This document shows positions 35,719-44,750 of a stretch of DNA of 64,000 nt, piece after piece (position 1 is the first letter of the stretch; each line of letters opens with the position of its first letter). The notes under the pieces are model-generated. The model saw only the letters and a program-made list of their open reading frames with translations. It searched no databases and had not been told where the DNA came from. The position numbers and the translations under genes are program-made. The stretch lies in contig JAPLFY010000031.1 in NCBI GenBank assembly GCA_026390435.1, positions 116,553 through 180,552 of the forward strand, in the 5' to 3' direction. This DNA is from Pseudomonadota bacterium. Lineage in GTDB: Bacteria > Bdellovibrionota_B > Oligoflexia > Oligoflexales > CAIYRB01.

Positions 35719-37016
35719 ACGTGCTACCCCAAGAAATTATCCGTCGAAAGCGAGACGGTTTAGCTCTCAGCGAGCCTGAGCTGGCTGAGTTTTTTCACGG
35801 ATTTTTATCTGGGAGAGTAGCCGATTACCAGGTGGGCGCCATGCTCATGGCAATCACGCTTAAGGGCATGTCAAGGGACGAAATTAGCATATTGACTCGC
35901 ATTATGCGCGACTCTGGAACCAAACTAGAGTGGAAATTTCCCCGCCACTTAATCGTCGATAAGCACAGCACAGGGGGTATTGGTGACAAGACCTCGCTTA
36001 TTATTCTTCCTTTAGTTCTCTGCGAAGGCATCAAAGTACCAATGATGGCCGGTCGCGGCCTAGGTCACACTGGGGGCACTTTAGATAAACTAGAGGCCGT
36101 TGGTTGGAAAGTTTATTTGAGCGCCGCGCAGATTGAATCCCAGATGGCTACCTTAGGCGGGGTCATTATGGGACAAACTGAACAAATGGTGCCGTTAGAC
36201 CGCCGCCTTTATGCCATGCGCGATGTAACGGCAACGGTAGAGTCCGTACCCCTTATTGTCGGCTCAATTTTGTCAAAAAAACTTGCTGAAGGTATTGGCG
36301 GTCTTGTCTTAGATATCAAACACGGTTCAGGCGCCTTTATGCAACATCGTCAGGATGCTCTGGAACTAGCGCGCCAGCTCAGCCGCGTGGGCAGAGATTG
36401 CGGCCTAGCTGTCCAGTGTGTCTTATCTGACATGAACTCCCCTTTGGGCACTCATGCAGGAAACGCACTAGAAATCGCTGAATGCTGCGAGATACTGCAA
36501 GGGCAAGGTCCCGACGATACTCGCGAACTATCCGTACATCTGGCCACAGAAATGGTTAAACTTGCTCATCCAGAGATGGATCGTGAAAGCATTCGAACTA
36601 GACTTTTCCAACGTCTAAAAGATGGCTCAGCGTGGCAGAAATTCCTGCAAATCGCTGAAGCTCAGGGTGGTGATTTAGAATTGCTGACAAATCATAAGCG
36701 ACTGTACCAGGCTCCGGTCCAGCGACCGGTCTTCCTTAGCGGCGGGCCAGTTGTTGCTGACATTGACACGAGGCAACTAGGCTTGGCTATTTTGGCCCTC
36801 GGCGGAGGACGCAAACTGTCGACCGATAAGATTAACCCATGGGTTGGACTTAGCGGACTTAAGCGCATCGGCTCAATCATCAATAGCGGCGAACCGATAG
36901 CCATCGTCCACGCAGCAGATGACGCAGCTGCTGATCTTGCGCAGACCCTTATCTCACAGTCCTACAAGTTGGGCGAATCAGCTAAGCCATCGGCATTATT
37001 TGAGGAGATCCCGTGA
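35715..37016 (+). CDS. deoA: pyrimidine-nucleoside (thymidine) phosphorylase
   Basis: It cleaves thymidine or other pyrimidine nucleosides with phosphate. Family signature SGRVADYQVGAMLMAITLKG, the phosphate-binding KHSTGGIGDKTSL and MAGRGLGHTGGTLDKLEAV are visible. 433 residues. The start is TTG at 35715 with AAGGAG 5 bases upstream, overlapping the preceding secreted-protein stop; it is translationally coupled. Length and motifs fit DeoA and the broader Pdp equally, so specificity is open. Confidence 0.9.
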   Translation: MNVLPQEIIRRKRDGLALSEPELAEFFHGFLSGRVADYQVGAMLMAITLKGMSRDEISILTRIMRDSGTKLEWKFPRHLIVDKHSTGGIGDKTSLIILPLVLCEGIKVPMMAGRGLGHTGGTLDKLEAVGWKVYLSAAQIESQMATLGGVIMGQTEQMVPLDRRLYAMRDVTATVESVPLIVGSILSKKLAEGIGGLVLDIKHGSGAFMQHRQDALELARQLSRVGRDCGLAVQCVLSDMNSPLGTHAGNALEIAECCEILQGQGPDDTRELSVHLATEMVKLAHPEMDRESIRTRLFQRLKDGSAWQKFLQIAEAQGGDLELLTNHKRLYQAPVQRPVFLSGGPVVADIDTRQLGLAILALGGGRKLSTDKINPWVGLSGLKRIGSIINSGEPIAIVHAADDAAADLAQTLISQSYKLGESAKPSALFEEIP

Positions 37017-37831
37017 GTGTTGCCAATAGCATGTTAGAGAATCTCAATGAAACTGGAGCGGCTATTTGCCGCACCCTCGGTGTAAGTTCGCTCCCGAAGA
37101 CGCTTGTCGTTCTTGGTTCAGGATTCAAAGGATTCGAGCAAACTCTCGCAAATGCAAAGAGTATCAACCTATCGTCTTTGCCCCATGTCGCAGCACCAAC
37201 CGTCGAAGGCCATGGAAGCTCTCTAGTCGTGGGCGAAAGCAAAGGTCAGCAAGTGGCGGTGATGACCGGTCGTTTGCACATGTACGAGGGCTTGAGTGCT
37301 CATGACATAGTGTACCCATTGCGCGCAATGGCGCGGATCGGTATTAAGCGGGTCCTATTAACTAATGCTGCGGGCTCCTTGCGATCTAATCTTCCTCCGG
37401 GAAAAATTATCGCGGTGCGAGATCAAATCAATCTGACCGGAACAAGCTGCCTCATGGGAGCAGCGGGACGCTTGTTAGGACCACAGTTCGTTGACATGGG
37501 AGCTGCTTTCGACTCCGCTTGGACCGAGCGCATCCGCGCTTTTAGCGCAGACATTGCAAATGGGGTTTATGTTGGAGTTCTAGGACCAGCTTACGAGACT
37601 CCGGCGGAGGCGCGCATGTTGGCTCATCTTGGGGCCGACGTTGTGGGCATGAGTACAGTCCAGGAAGTTATCGCAGCTCGGCAGCTAGGCCTCGAAGTGG
37701 CCTGTCTTTCTTTTGTCACGAATATGTCAGGCGGGCTGGGGATTTCACTTAAACACGAAGATGTATTGCAGCTAGTTGCAGATCATCAACAAAAGCTACA
37801 AGCTTTGCTTAATCACGCGATTGGAAATTAA
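37013..37831 (+). CDS. punA: purine nucleoside phosphorylase
   Basis: It releases hypoxanthine or guanine from purine nucleosides. This is the trimeric (PNP/MTAP) type: LVVLGSGFKGFE, VMTGRLHMYEGLSAHD, VLLTNAAGSLRSNL and DVVGMSTVQEVIAARQLGL with CLSFVTNMSGG. 272 residues. The GTG start overlaps the deoA TGA (GTGA), so translation is coupled. It is followed by hpt two bases after the stop. Confidence 0.92.
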   Translation: MSVANSMLENLNETGAAICRTLGVSSLPKTLVVLGSGFKGFEQTLANAKSINLSSLPHVAAPTVEGHGSSLVVGESKGQQVAVMTGRLHMYEGLSAHDIVYPLRAMARIGIKRVLLTNAAGSLRSNLPPGKIIAVRDQINLTGTSCLMGAAGRLLGPQFVDMGAAFDSAWTERIRAFSADIANGVYVGVLGPAYETPAEARMLAHLGADVVGMSTVQEVIAARQLGLEVACLSFVTNMSGGLGISLKHEDVLQLVADHQQKLQALLNHAIGN

Positions 37832-37833
37832 CC

Positions 37834-38355
37834 ATGCAAAAAACAGTAAATTATAAACCACTTTTCGACTCAGAAACAATTAGAGCACGCGTCGCAGAGC
37901 TCGGCGCAACTATAACGAAGGACTATAAAGGCGAGCCTTTGGTCTGCATAGGTGTCCTGAAAGGTGCCTTCATTTTTATGGCGGACCTTGTACGAGCCAT
38001 CGATCTTCCGTTATCCATGGAGTTCATAGGCGTTTCTAGCTACGTTGGCACAGAGTCGACAGGTCATGTCCGACTAACACACGACCTCGCTAGCGACATC
38101 ACCGACAAGCACGTATTGCTCATCGAAGATATCATCGATAGTGGAGTCACAATTGACTACTTGTTGAGGCTTTTAAAGCTACGAGGCCCTAAAAGCCTTA
38201 AGGTGGCTACGTTTCTTTCAAAACCTGAAGCTCACAAGATGCATCATCATATCGATTATGTCGGATTTGAAATTAGTCGGGAATTTGTGATCGGCTACGG
38301 CCTAGACTTGGATCAATACTATCGCAACCTGCCTTATTTGGCTCAGGTCACCTAA
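37834..38355 (+). CDS. hpt: hypoxanthine phosphoribosyltransferase
   Basis: It converts hypoxanthine or guanine plus PRPP to IMP or GMP. The type I PRT signature HVLLIEDIIDSGVTIDYLLR (EDIIDSG at about residues 98-104) and GVLKGAFIFMADLVRAIDLP are clear. 173 residues, normal length. It is the last gene of the nucleoside salvage operon. Confidence 0.95.
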   Translation: MQKTVNYKPLFDSETIRARVAELGATITKDYKGEPLVCIGVLKGAFIFMADLVRAIDLPLSMEFIGVSSYVGTESTGHVRLTHDLASDITDKHVLLIEDIIDSGVTIDYLLRLLKLRGPKSLKVATFLSKPEAHKMHHHIDYVGFEISREFVIGYGLDLDQYYRNLPYLAQVT

Positions 38356-38381
38356 ATAGGCATTCCGGCGAGAAATAATTT

Positions 38382-38708
38382 TTAGATCTTATTGCGGCCC
38401 GATGATGATATCGAGGTAGATATAGCCTGCGGCTCGGAAGACATCTTCTTGAGCTCGGACATCAATCTATTGATCTTTTCCAAACTCGACCGAATCCGTT
38501 GCAAACGATCACCGAAATCAGCTTGTCCCTCAGCCTGCCCGGGGGAAGCTTGCTGACTTCCCGTCACCTTGCCGGTTAAGTGGCTAACATAGAGTGGCTT
38601 ACGACCACCTCTAGTCAGCTCTTCGCCGACTTCCTTCTTTTTACGAAAGGAAGCTAGATCAACTATCTGAGAGGAAATCGCCTCTGGGCCTTTGGTGTCC
38701 ACACTCAT
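38382..38708 (-). CDS. small charged hypothetical protein
   Basis: From the ATG at 38706-38708 (AAGGTGG ~10 bases upstream) it has 108 residues. The N terminus includes SSQIVDLASFRKKKEVGEEL; the C-terminal half is helical (RLQRIRSSLEKINRLMSELK), possibly a short coiled coil. It has no signal peptide or membrane segment. The VDLASFRKKK element resembles the VVSLFNARDK of the next small gene. Function unknown. It converges with hpt. Confidence 0.5.
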   Translation of the reverse strand: MSVDTKGPEAISSQIVDLASFRKKKEVGEELTRGGRKPLYVSHLTGKVTGSQQASPGQAEGQADFGDRLQRIRSSLEKINRLMSELKKMSSEPQAISTSISSSGRNKI

Positions 38709-38802
38709 TACAATACCCACCTTCAACAGCTCAGCTACAGTTATCAACCAACAACCACTTCTGCTACAACATCAAAAAACAAAATCAGAAACATAAGAAA
38801 AA

Positions 38803-39030
38803 TCAGTGCTTAATACGGTAAGACTTAAGCACAGACTTGTTGGCGTTAGCGCGATCTTTAGCAAGGCGCTCTTTATTACGTGCATTCTTCGTCATGACAT
38901 CTTCGAATTCAGCCTCTTTGGCTACAACCTCATCTACTTTCACAACAGTAGTCTCTTCGCTTGCTGATTTATCACGAGCATTGAAGAGAGAAACAACATT
39001 ACTTTGTTTGTGTGTATCATGACCCTGCAT
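38803..39030 (-). CDS. small hypothetical protein, lysine-rich C terminus
   Basis: 75 residues from the ATG at 39028-39030, which has GGAGG about 11 bases upstream; an upstream extension to 39090 is less likely. NVVSLFNARDKSASEETTVV is followed by a charged helix (AKEAEFEDVMTKNARNKERL) ending KSYRIKH. It is cytosolic and probably helical. Unrecognised; possibly related to its 108-residue neighbour. Confidence 0.5.
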   Translation of the reverse strand: MQGHDTHKQSNVVSLFNARDKSASEETTVVKVDEVVAKEAEFEDVMTKNARNKERLAKDRANANKSVLKSYRIKH

Positions 39031-39332
39031 AATTTCTACATCCTCCGAAACAACGTCAGCTACTGCGGGAACCACATCCAAGAGCACCACTGCCCTCTGA
39101 CTTAACTATCAGCAAGACCCGTGCCACCCGAAAGGCTGGCCGACAAGTTGCTGGCATCTAAGTTTTCCCTTGTCGTTATTGACTCATAAGCACGATAAAG
39201 GGACCCGAACATAGCTGCACGGTAGCACCTATCTTCGAGAAGTTTTAGGACAACCGCCTATAACTTAGACAGTTCGTCTCGCGAATTTTCACCCAGATTG
39301 CGAATTCGGGCAAGAATGGACCATCAAGACCG

Positions 39333-39773
39333 TTACTTGCCGTTCTGAGCATCGATTAGCTTCTGCATCCCACTCATAAGAGCCGGAAGATTAGCTCTGG
39401 TTACTTGGTCGACTATCTTTTGCGGAACTAGACCAGAAAAACCTACATCAAGGGTGTAAATTGCTTTGGTTGTACCGTCTCCTAAGTCCTCAAATTGCCA
39501 AGAACCTTCGCTTTTCTTCATAAGATTCGACTCAGAGAGATTCCACCAGATTTTAGCTGGGGGTTTTTCAAAAGTATTTAGTGTGTAGTAGAACGTCTTG
39601 ATGAGCTTAATATCATAACGCACCCGACAACTGGAGCCTGGGACCTGAGCCGGCTGAACCTCTATTGCGGAGACCCCTGGCAGGTATTTGGGATACTCAC
39701 CATATTGGCAGCAGCCTGCGAATACTTGTTCTATGTTACCTCTGAAGATATGTTCGACGGTCAGGGCTGCCAA
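39333..39773 (-). CDS. SRPBCC/COQ10-like polyketide cyclase-fold protein
   Basis: A 146-residue START/SRPBCC-fold protein (MAALTVEHIFRGNIEQVFAG). The opening pattern with ...Y.EYPKYLPGVSAIEVQ, then RVRYDIKLIKTFYYTL and GSWQFEDLGDGTTKAIYTLD, is typical of COQ10/RatA-like families. It ends with a C-terminal helix (LPALMSGMQKLIDAQ). Such proteins bind hydrophobic ligands; in other bacteria some assist ubiquinone function or bind ribosomes. No partner gene is beside it. Confidence 0.8.
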   Translation of the reverse strand: MAALTVEHIFRGNIEQVFAGCCQYGEYPKYLPGVSAIEVQPAQVPGSSCRVRYDIKLIKTFYYTLNTFEKPPAKIWWNLSESNLMKKSEGSWQFEDLGDGTTKAIYTLDVGFSGLVPQKIVDQVTRANLPALMSGMQKLIDAQNGK

Positions 39774-39893
39774 TGATTGTCTCCTTTTCTTGTCAGCCGA
39801 TATCTTATAAACTAACTGAAGGTAAGTACAGGCCTGCTGAGATTAGCTGACAGCGGTTGCGAGTTGGATTCCTTTTGAACACGGAAGTGAGCT

Positions 39894-40148
39894 ATGGGTG
39901 ATTCTGACGTTACCATGAAGGATCTGGTAGAATTCATTGCAAAGGCACTAGTTGATGAGGTTGGGCGGATTGAGATCAGCGAAATCGCAGGCAATCAGAC
40001 CAACATCATCGAACTGAAAGTGGCCAAAGAGGACATCGGCAAGGTGATTGGTCGACAAGGCCGCACTGCTGATGCCATCCGCACGATACTGAACTGCGCT
40101 GCAGCCAAGTTATCGAAGCGATATATCCTTCAAATTATTGACGAATAA
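39894..40148 (+). CDS. khpA: KH-domain RNA-binding protein KhpA
   Basis: An 84-residue single KH-domain protein: KDLVEFIAKALVDEVGRIEI, VAKEDIGKVIGRQGRTADAI with the GxxG loop (GRQG), RTILNCAAAKLSKRYILQII. This is the YlqC/KhpA family of small RNA-binding proteins that regulate cell-wall synthesis or sRNAs in Gram-positive bacteria. GGAAG precedes the ATG. It lies 4 bases before the nagZ ATG and is probably cotranscribed with it. Confidence 0.88.
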   Translation: MGDSDVTMKDLVEFIAKALVDEVGRIEISEIAGNQTNIIELKVAKEDIGKVIGRQGRTADAIRTILNCAAAKLSKRYILQIIDE

Positions 40149-40152
40149 GACC

Positions 40153-41154
40153 ATGGCACGCACCGCTGCCGGAACTATTTTGGTATGTGCCGTCGAGGGA
40201 TCCTCGCTAACGAACGAAGAACTAGGTTTTTTTCGTGAGATAGCGCCCTCCGGCGTCACCATATTTGGGCGAAATTGCGCCTCGCAGCCTGCCCTCAAAG
40301 AGCTGGTCAACACGCTGCAAACGACACGTGCCCCCGGGACACCCCCCCTTGTGATCGCCATCGATCAAGAAGGAGGGCGAGTCGCCCGTTTAAAAGCCCC
40401 GTTTCCCAATGCCGGCCCGGCCATGCTGTTAGCGGGCGGGCGCGTAGATCCAGAAGCTTGTGCCGAAATCGCCTCTACAGCTAGGAACATGGGCCTTGGT
40501 CTGCTTGAACTAGGGATCAACGTCAACTTTGCGCCCGTTTGCGATGTGCTTACGGAGCCGACAAACACGTCAATTGGCGATAGGGCCTTCGCCGTCACTG
40601 CTGAAGGTGTAGCCGCTCGAGCCGGTAGCTTTTTGGATGGCCTGCAGGGAGCGGGAGTCTTGGGCTGCCTTAAACACTTCCCGGGGCAGGGCGCAGCTAC
40701 CGTGGATACGCACCTGGGCGGTGCCGTTGTTGCACTCAGCCGGGAAGAGCTTGAACTTCATTTGCGACCTTTCCGCACAATACTGCCTCGCGCTCCGATG
40801 GTCATGATCTCACATTGCATCTATCCAGTATTAGCCGAAGGCGAGGCTAGCTCGTCGCCCGAAGTTATTACTGACCTACTTAAACGAGATTTGGGTTACG
40901 GCGGTGTCGTCGTGAGTGACGACATGAACATGGGTGCCGTCCCCCAGGAGCAAGAGGCTTGGCAGGAGACCATCATTCGCGCCGTAAATGCCGGGGTAGA
41001 TATGCTTCTGGTATGCCGGCACTTAGATCGGTATCAGCTTGCTTACGAGGCTCTATGCCGAGAGGCCGAGCGAAACTCAAAGTTTCGCCATAGACTCGAA
41101 GATGCCGCCGCCAGGGTCACACAGCTACGCTGTAAATTAGCTCTTAAAAATTAA
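40153..41154 (+). CDS. nagZ: beta-N-acetylhexosaminidase NagZ (GH3)
   Basis: It removes GlcNAc from peptidoglycan recycling products in the cytosol. GH3 signatures: SGVTIFGRNC, VIAIDQEGGRVARLKAPF, LKHFPGQG followed by DTH (catalytic His/Asp dyad of NagZ) and VVVSDDMNMGAV with the nucleophile aspartate. From the ATG at 40153 it has 333 residues; a TTG at 40138 overlapping khpA is less likely. It overlaps the convergent corC-like gene by 4 bases. Confidence 0.93.
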   Translation: MARTAAGTILVCAVEGSSLTNEELGFFREIAPSGVTIFGRNCASQPALKELVNTLQTTRAPGTPPLVIAIDQEGGRVARLKAPFPNAGPAMLLAGGRVDPEACAEIASTARNMGLGLLELGINVNFAPVCDVLTEPTNTSIGDRAFAVTAEGVAARAGSFLDGLQGAGVLGCLKHFPGQGAATVDTHLGGAVVALSREELELHLRPFRTILPRAPMVMISHCIYPVLAEGEASSSPEVITDLLKRDLGYGGVVVSDDMNMGAVPQEQEAWQETIIRAVNAGVDMLLVCRHLDRYQLAYEALCREAERNSKFRHRLEDAAARVTQLRCKLALKN

Positions 41155-42467
41155 ACGATACTTAATTTCTCAACACTGGCCATAATGAGCGAAACACGGA
41201 CCCTACGAATCCGTTGGCGCTCCACGTCCGTGACTTCAACATTGAGTGGACCAATTCTTAAGGTCTTACCAATCTCGGGCAGCTCGCCTAGCAATGCGAC
41301 TATCCAACCGGCCAATGTGTCAATGCCATCATCCGGCTTATCGGCAATTGTATTTTCATCAATGTCGAAGTACTCGAGAAATTCATCAATATTGCAAGAG
41401 CCCGCCACATCATGAATGCCCGGCTCTAACTCAAGAATTTCTGCTTCCTCGGTATCGTACTCGTCTTGAATTTCTCCGACGATCTCCTCGAGGATATCCT
41501 CCATTGTAACCACACCGGCAGTCCCGCCGTGTTCATCGATCACTACAGCAATGTGATTTTTACTACTCTTAAGCTCTTTGAATACATCCATGACCGGCTT
41601 GGATTCCGGAACAAAAAACGGAGCTCGCATAATCATCTTCAGATTAAAATCACCACCACCCTGAGGCTGATCACGGGCCACTTTTAATAGGTCTTTAACT
41701 AGTAGAATTCCCACCACGTTATCAATCGACGCATTCTCGCAAACCGGAATCCGCGACATGCCCGACTCAACAGCTAGAACGAGGGCCTCACTTAAGTTGC
41801 TGCCCTCATTAAGCCACTTCACATCAGGACGTGGAGTCATAATCTCTCGCACCTTGGTCTCGTCGAATTCAAACACGCCAACAATCATTTCTTTCTTGGT
41901 TTCTTCTAAGACCCCGGCACGCTCCCCAACATTAACCAAGTACTCCAGTTCTTCCTCGGTAATTGGCGGATTCTCCTGGCGCACACCGCCTAATTTACTC
42001 ACTACCCTAGCCGCGAATTCTGAAACCAACCAAACAATAGGGATCATTAAAACGTAAATAACGTAAATCACCCGAAGAGTTGGTACAGCGATCCGCTCCG
42101 CATGAGTTCTAGCAAATGATTTGGGAATGATTTCTACGAAAAAAAGAATCAGCAGCGTCATGACTCCAGTTGCAATTCCAATGGCCTGACTTTGTAAATG
42201 ACGCGATGCAAAATCAGTCGCAACTGCTGAGGCGAGGATGTGAAAAAAATTGTTAAATATCAAAATGGTGGTGAGAACACGGGCAGGATGATTCAACCAT
42301 AAGTTTAACTGCCGCTTAGCAGCACCATTCTGGTCTACTAGATGCTTGGCTTTCAGAGAGCCCAAACTCGTAATGGCCGTCTCGGTCCCTGAGAAAAAAG
42401 CTGAGGCCAATAGCGATACCAATATGATCGCCAATTGCGTGGTGTCGTAGCTTGTCAGCGAATCCAT
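41151..42467 (-). CDS. CNNM/CBS/CorC-domain membrane protein (HlyC/CorC family)
   Basis: An inner-membrane protein of 438 residues. The DUF21 domain has four hydrophobic segments (about 10-30, 60-80, 95-115, 130-155) with FSGTETAITSLG near the start. Two CBS domains follow (IMTPRPDVKWLN, MRAPFFVPESKPV, IAVVIDEHGGTAGVVTMEDI), then a CorC_HlyC transporter-associated domain. Families of this type are proposed to export Mg2+ or Co2+. It follows ybeY by 2 bases, as ybeX follows ybeY in E. coli. Confidence 0.9.
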   Translation of the reverse strand: MDSLTSYDTTQLAIILVSLLASAFFSGTETAITSLGSLKAKHLVDQNGAAKRQLNLWLNHPARVLTTILIFNNFFHILASAVATDFASRHLQSQAIGIATGVMTLLILFFVEIIPKSFARTHAERIAVPTLRVIYVIYVLMIPIVWLVSEFAARVVSKLGGVRQENPPITEEELEYLVNVGERAGVLEETKKEMIVGVFEFDETKVREIMTPRPDVKWLNEGSNLSEALVLAVESGMSRIPVCENASIDNVVGILLVKDLLKVARDQPQGGGDFNLKMIMRAPFFVPESKPVMDVFKELKSSKNHIAVVIDEHGGTAGVVTMEDILEEIVGEIQDEYDTEEAEILELEPGIHDVAGSCNIDEFLEYFDIDENTIADKPDDGIDTLAGWIVALLGELPEIGKTLRIGPLNVEVTDVERQRIRRVRVSLIMASVEKLSIV

Positions 42468-42469
42468 TC

Positions 42470-43057
42470 TTAACTTGCCCGCTTTCTCGATGAGTGCTTG
42501 GGCTTAATGCAATTGGCCCAAAGGGGGGGTTTTCTTCCTTCTCCGAGTGCCTGCATCAGCAACCTTTGGGCATTCCTCATACGCTTTTCATCAGCTGGAA
42601 TTTCATGATCGTAACCAGAAAGGTGCAACATTCCATGCACTAGGAGAAAACATATCTCACGCGGAAGCGATTGACCGATACGCTGAGCATTTGCGGCCGC
42701 TTCCGGAATAGAGATGACAACATCACCCAGCAATGATGGGGCTGACAGTGGCTGTGTCGGAGGTCTTGGGCGAGCGATACTCGGCAGCTTCCGCTTTACA
42801 GGTCGAGGTTTAGACCATTCTATTTGCGGAAAAGAAAGCACGTCCGTTGGCTTATCCTTACCACGAAATTTATAATTCAATTGCCTGATCGCACGACTAC
42901 CCACAAAGCTAACGCTAAGCTGATAGGTCTCCACACCTAAATGCATACTTATCAATTCGACCAACTGCAAAATCCGCGGAACTTTTACATCGTAAGTACG
43001 CGATTGACAGACTACGGTCGCGCTAAAGTTTAAAGCCATAGATCCGGTAGCTTTCAC
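42470..43057 (-). CDS. ybeY: rRNA maturation endoribonuclease YbeY
   Basis: YbeY is a single-strand RNase in 16S rRNA 3-prime-end processing and quality control. The zinc motif HGMLHLSGYDHE is intact, and LNYKFRGKDKPTDVLSFP and GDVVISIPEAAANAQRIGQS are family blocks. 195 residues from GTG, overlapping the preceding gene stop by 4 bases; an ATG six codons on is an alternative. It is encoded between a small protein and the CNNM protein. A PhoH-like gene, the usual neighbour, is absent. Confidence 0.93.
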   Translation of the reverse strand: MKATGSMALNFSATVVCQSRTYDVKVPRILQLVELISMHLGVETYQLSVSFVGSRAIRQLNYKFRGKDKPTDVLSFPQIEWSKPRPVKRKLPSIARPRPPTQPLSAPSLLGDVVISIPEAAANAQRIGQSLPREICFLLVHGMLHLSGYDHEIPADEKRMRNAQRLLMQALGEGRKPPLWANCIKPKHSSRKRAS

Positions 43058-43398
43058 CTTTTCTGTTTCTTCTGCGCATCGGCAGAAATCGCCTGCGACT
43101 GGTTAGGAGCCTGCGACAGATTGGTGACAATCGCGACCTCCGGTGCACTGGCTCGCCTCACGCTTAAAGGCGATTTTCTCGTTGCAAGCGCCAGTGTATT
43201 TATCGAGGAAATCTCCGCTGCCCTAGCCTGTACCGCCACACTCCCAGCATCGAAGAGGGCTAGTTCAACAGCCAGTCGCATCATATCTGCGGGCTCAGGA
43301 CAAGCACTCAACTCAGAGTTCGACTGCCTGTCACGGCCGGTAAACTTGAGGAGCTTTGTCTCAGAATTAGGCTTGTTGTCGGACTTCTGATGCACCAT
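43054..43398 (-). CDS. small hypothetical protein upstream of ybeY
   Basis: 114 residues, cytosolic, polar and low in aromatics. Hydrophobic helix (MMRLAVELALFDAGSVAVQA) in the middle; a disordered tail ends SADAQKKQKR. Unrecognised. It overlaps ybeY (GTGA), so it is coupled to it, but no function follows from that. It takes the position occupied by phoH in other bacteria but shows no similarity. Confidence 0.5.
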   Translation of the reverse strand: MVHQKSDNKPNSETKLLKFTGRDRQSNSELSACPEPADMMRLAVELALFDAGSVAVQARAAEISSINTLALATRKSPLSVRRASAPEVAIVTNLSQAPNQSQAISADAQKKQKR

Positions 43399-43448
43399 CT
43401 TCTGATTATATCACAAGAGATAAATTCGACGAGGCCCGAAAAACATCG

Positions 43449-44186
43449 CTAGAGCAGATGTACTTGAGCACCGGCCATTCGAAGCCACTGCCCAGCGTAA
43501 GTCTCCAACCCCTTCTGATGAAAGCGCTGCTCAAACGTGCTCGTGAAGTTCTTGCCAAGCAAAGGGGGAGTCGGCGTATCTACGCGCACCAATCCAACCC
43601 CATCTAATTGCTCCGCCGAATTCTCAAAATACGCCAAATGATCCGTCTTAAGCCAACAAAAGCCGCCCGTTACCAGAACTTTAGAGAGCTGGCGGGCGAA
43701 GGTTTCGTCGACTAGTCGGTTCTTTGCCTGGCGGGCCTTTTTAATCCAAGGATCTGGGAAAAAGATGACACAACCATCGAGTTCCCCAGCGGCAAACAGT
43801 TGGCCGAGAGCAACCGCATTGGCTAAGACAACAAAAACATTGTTCAATCCCTTCGCCTTTGCCCTTTGCGCAGTCGTCACCACTCGCTTAAATGTGATGT
43901 CCATTCCAATGAACAAAATGTCTGGATGTGCCACTGCCATCTCCAGCAGAGTACGCCCTTGATGACACCCAATCTCTAACACCAGCTTCTTATAGGGTTC
44001 CCGTCTCTGATGGTGCGCCGCAACAAGCTCACGCCATTGCCCCGGATAGGGTACCAACGCTTGGCCAAAAACCAATGGCAACCCGCCATCCGTATTTGCC
44101 TCGCGAAGCGCCGCAAGATAGGGATTTACTTGGTCAGATAGACCGTCTGTACTATATGAAAAAGGATCGGGATATTTAATCGGCAT
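43449..44186 (-). CDS. trmB: tRNA (guanine-N7-)-methyltransferase TrmB
   Basis: It methylates G46 of tRNAs with S-adenosylmethionine. LVLEIGCHQGRTLLEMAVAH (motif I), FIGMDITFKRVVTTAQRA, CVIFFPDPWIKKARQAKNRL (the conserved FPDPWxKK block, catalytic) and GGFCWLKTDHLAYFE are clear. 245 residues. Its glycine-rich motif has Cys-His-Gln-Gly where many homologues have GxGxG, an acceptable variant. It starts 33 bases before the rnpB-enclosing repeat. Confidence 0.93.
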   Translation of the reverse strand: MPIKYPDPFSYSTDGLSDQVNPYLAALREANTDGGLPLVFGQALVPYPGQWRELVAAHHQRREPYKKLVLEIGCHQGRTLLEMAVAHPDILFIGMDITFKRVVTTAQRAKAKGLNNVFVVLANAVALGQLFAAGELDGCVIFFPDPWIKKARQAKNRLVDETFARQLSKVLVTGGFCWLKTDHLAYFENSAEQLDGVGLVRVDTPTPPLLGKNFTSTFEQRFHQKGLETYAGQWLRMAGAQVHLL

Positions 44187-44218
44187 CTAACGAGTACTCA
44201 TTGACGAATGATGGGGAT

Positions 44219-44685
<467 letters not shown>

Positions 44686-44690
44686 TGCGG

Positions 44691-44719
44691 AGGATAACTG
44701 CGTCTGCGGCCCGGGTCAA
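44691..44719 (-). promoter_or_regulatory. sigma-70 promoter for rnpB
   Basis: On the minus strand TTGACC (44714-44719) and TATCCT (44691-44696) with a 17-base spacer. It predicts transcription starting near 44684-44686, the edge of the outer 12-bp inverted-repeat arm. Five of six and four of six bases match consensus. Confidence 0.6.
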
Positions 44720-44750
44720 GAAATGATTCGGGCCGCTGCGGAGATCGACC

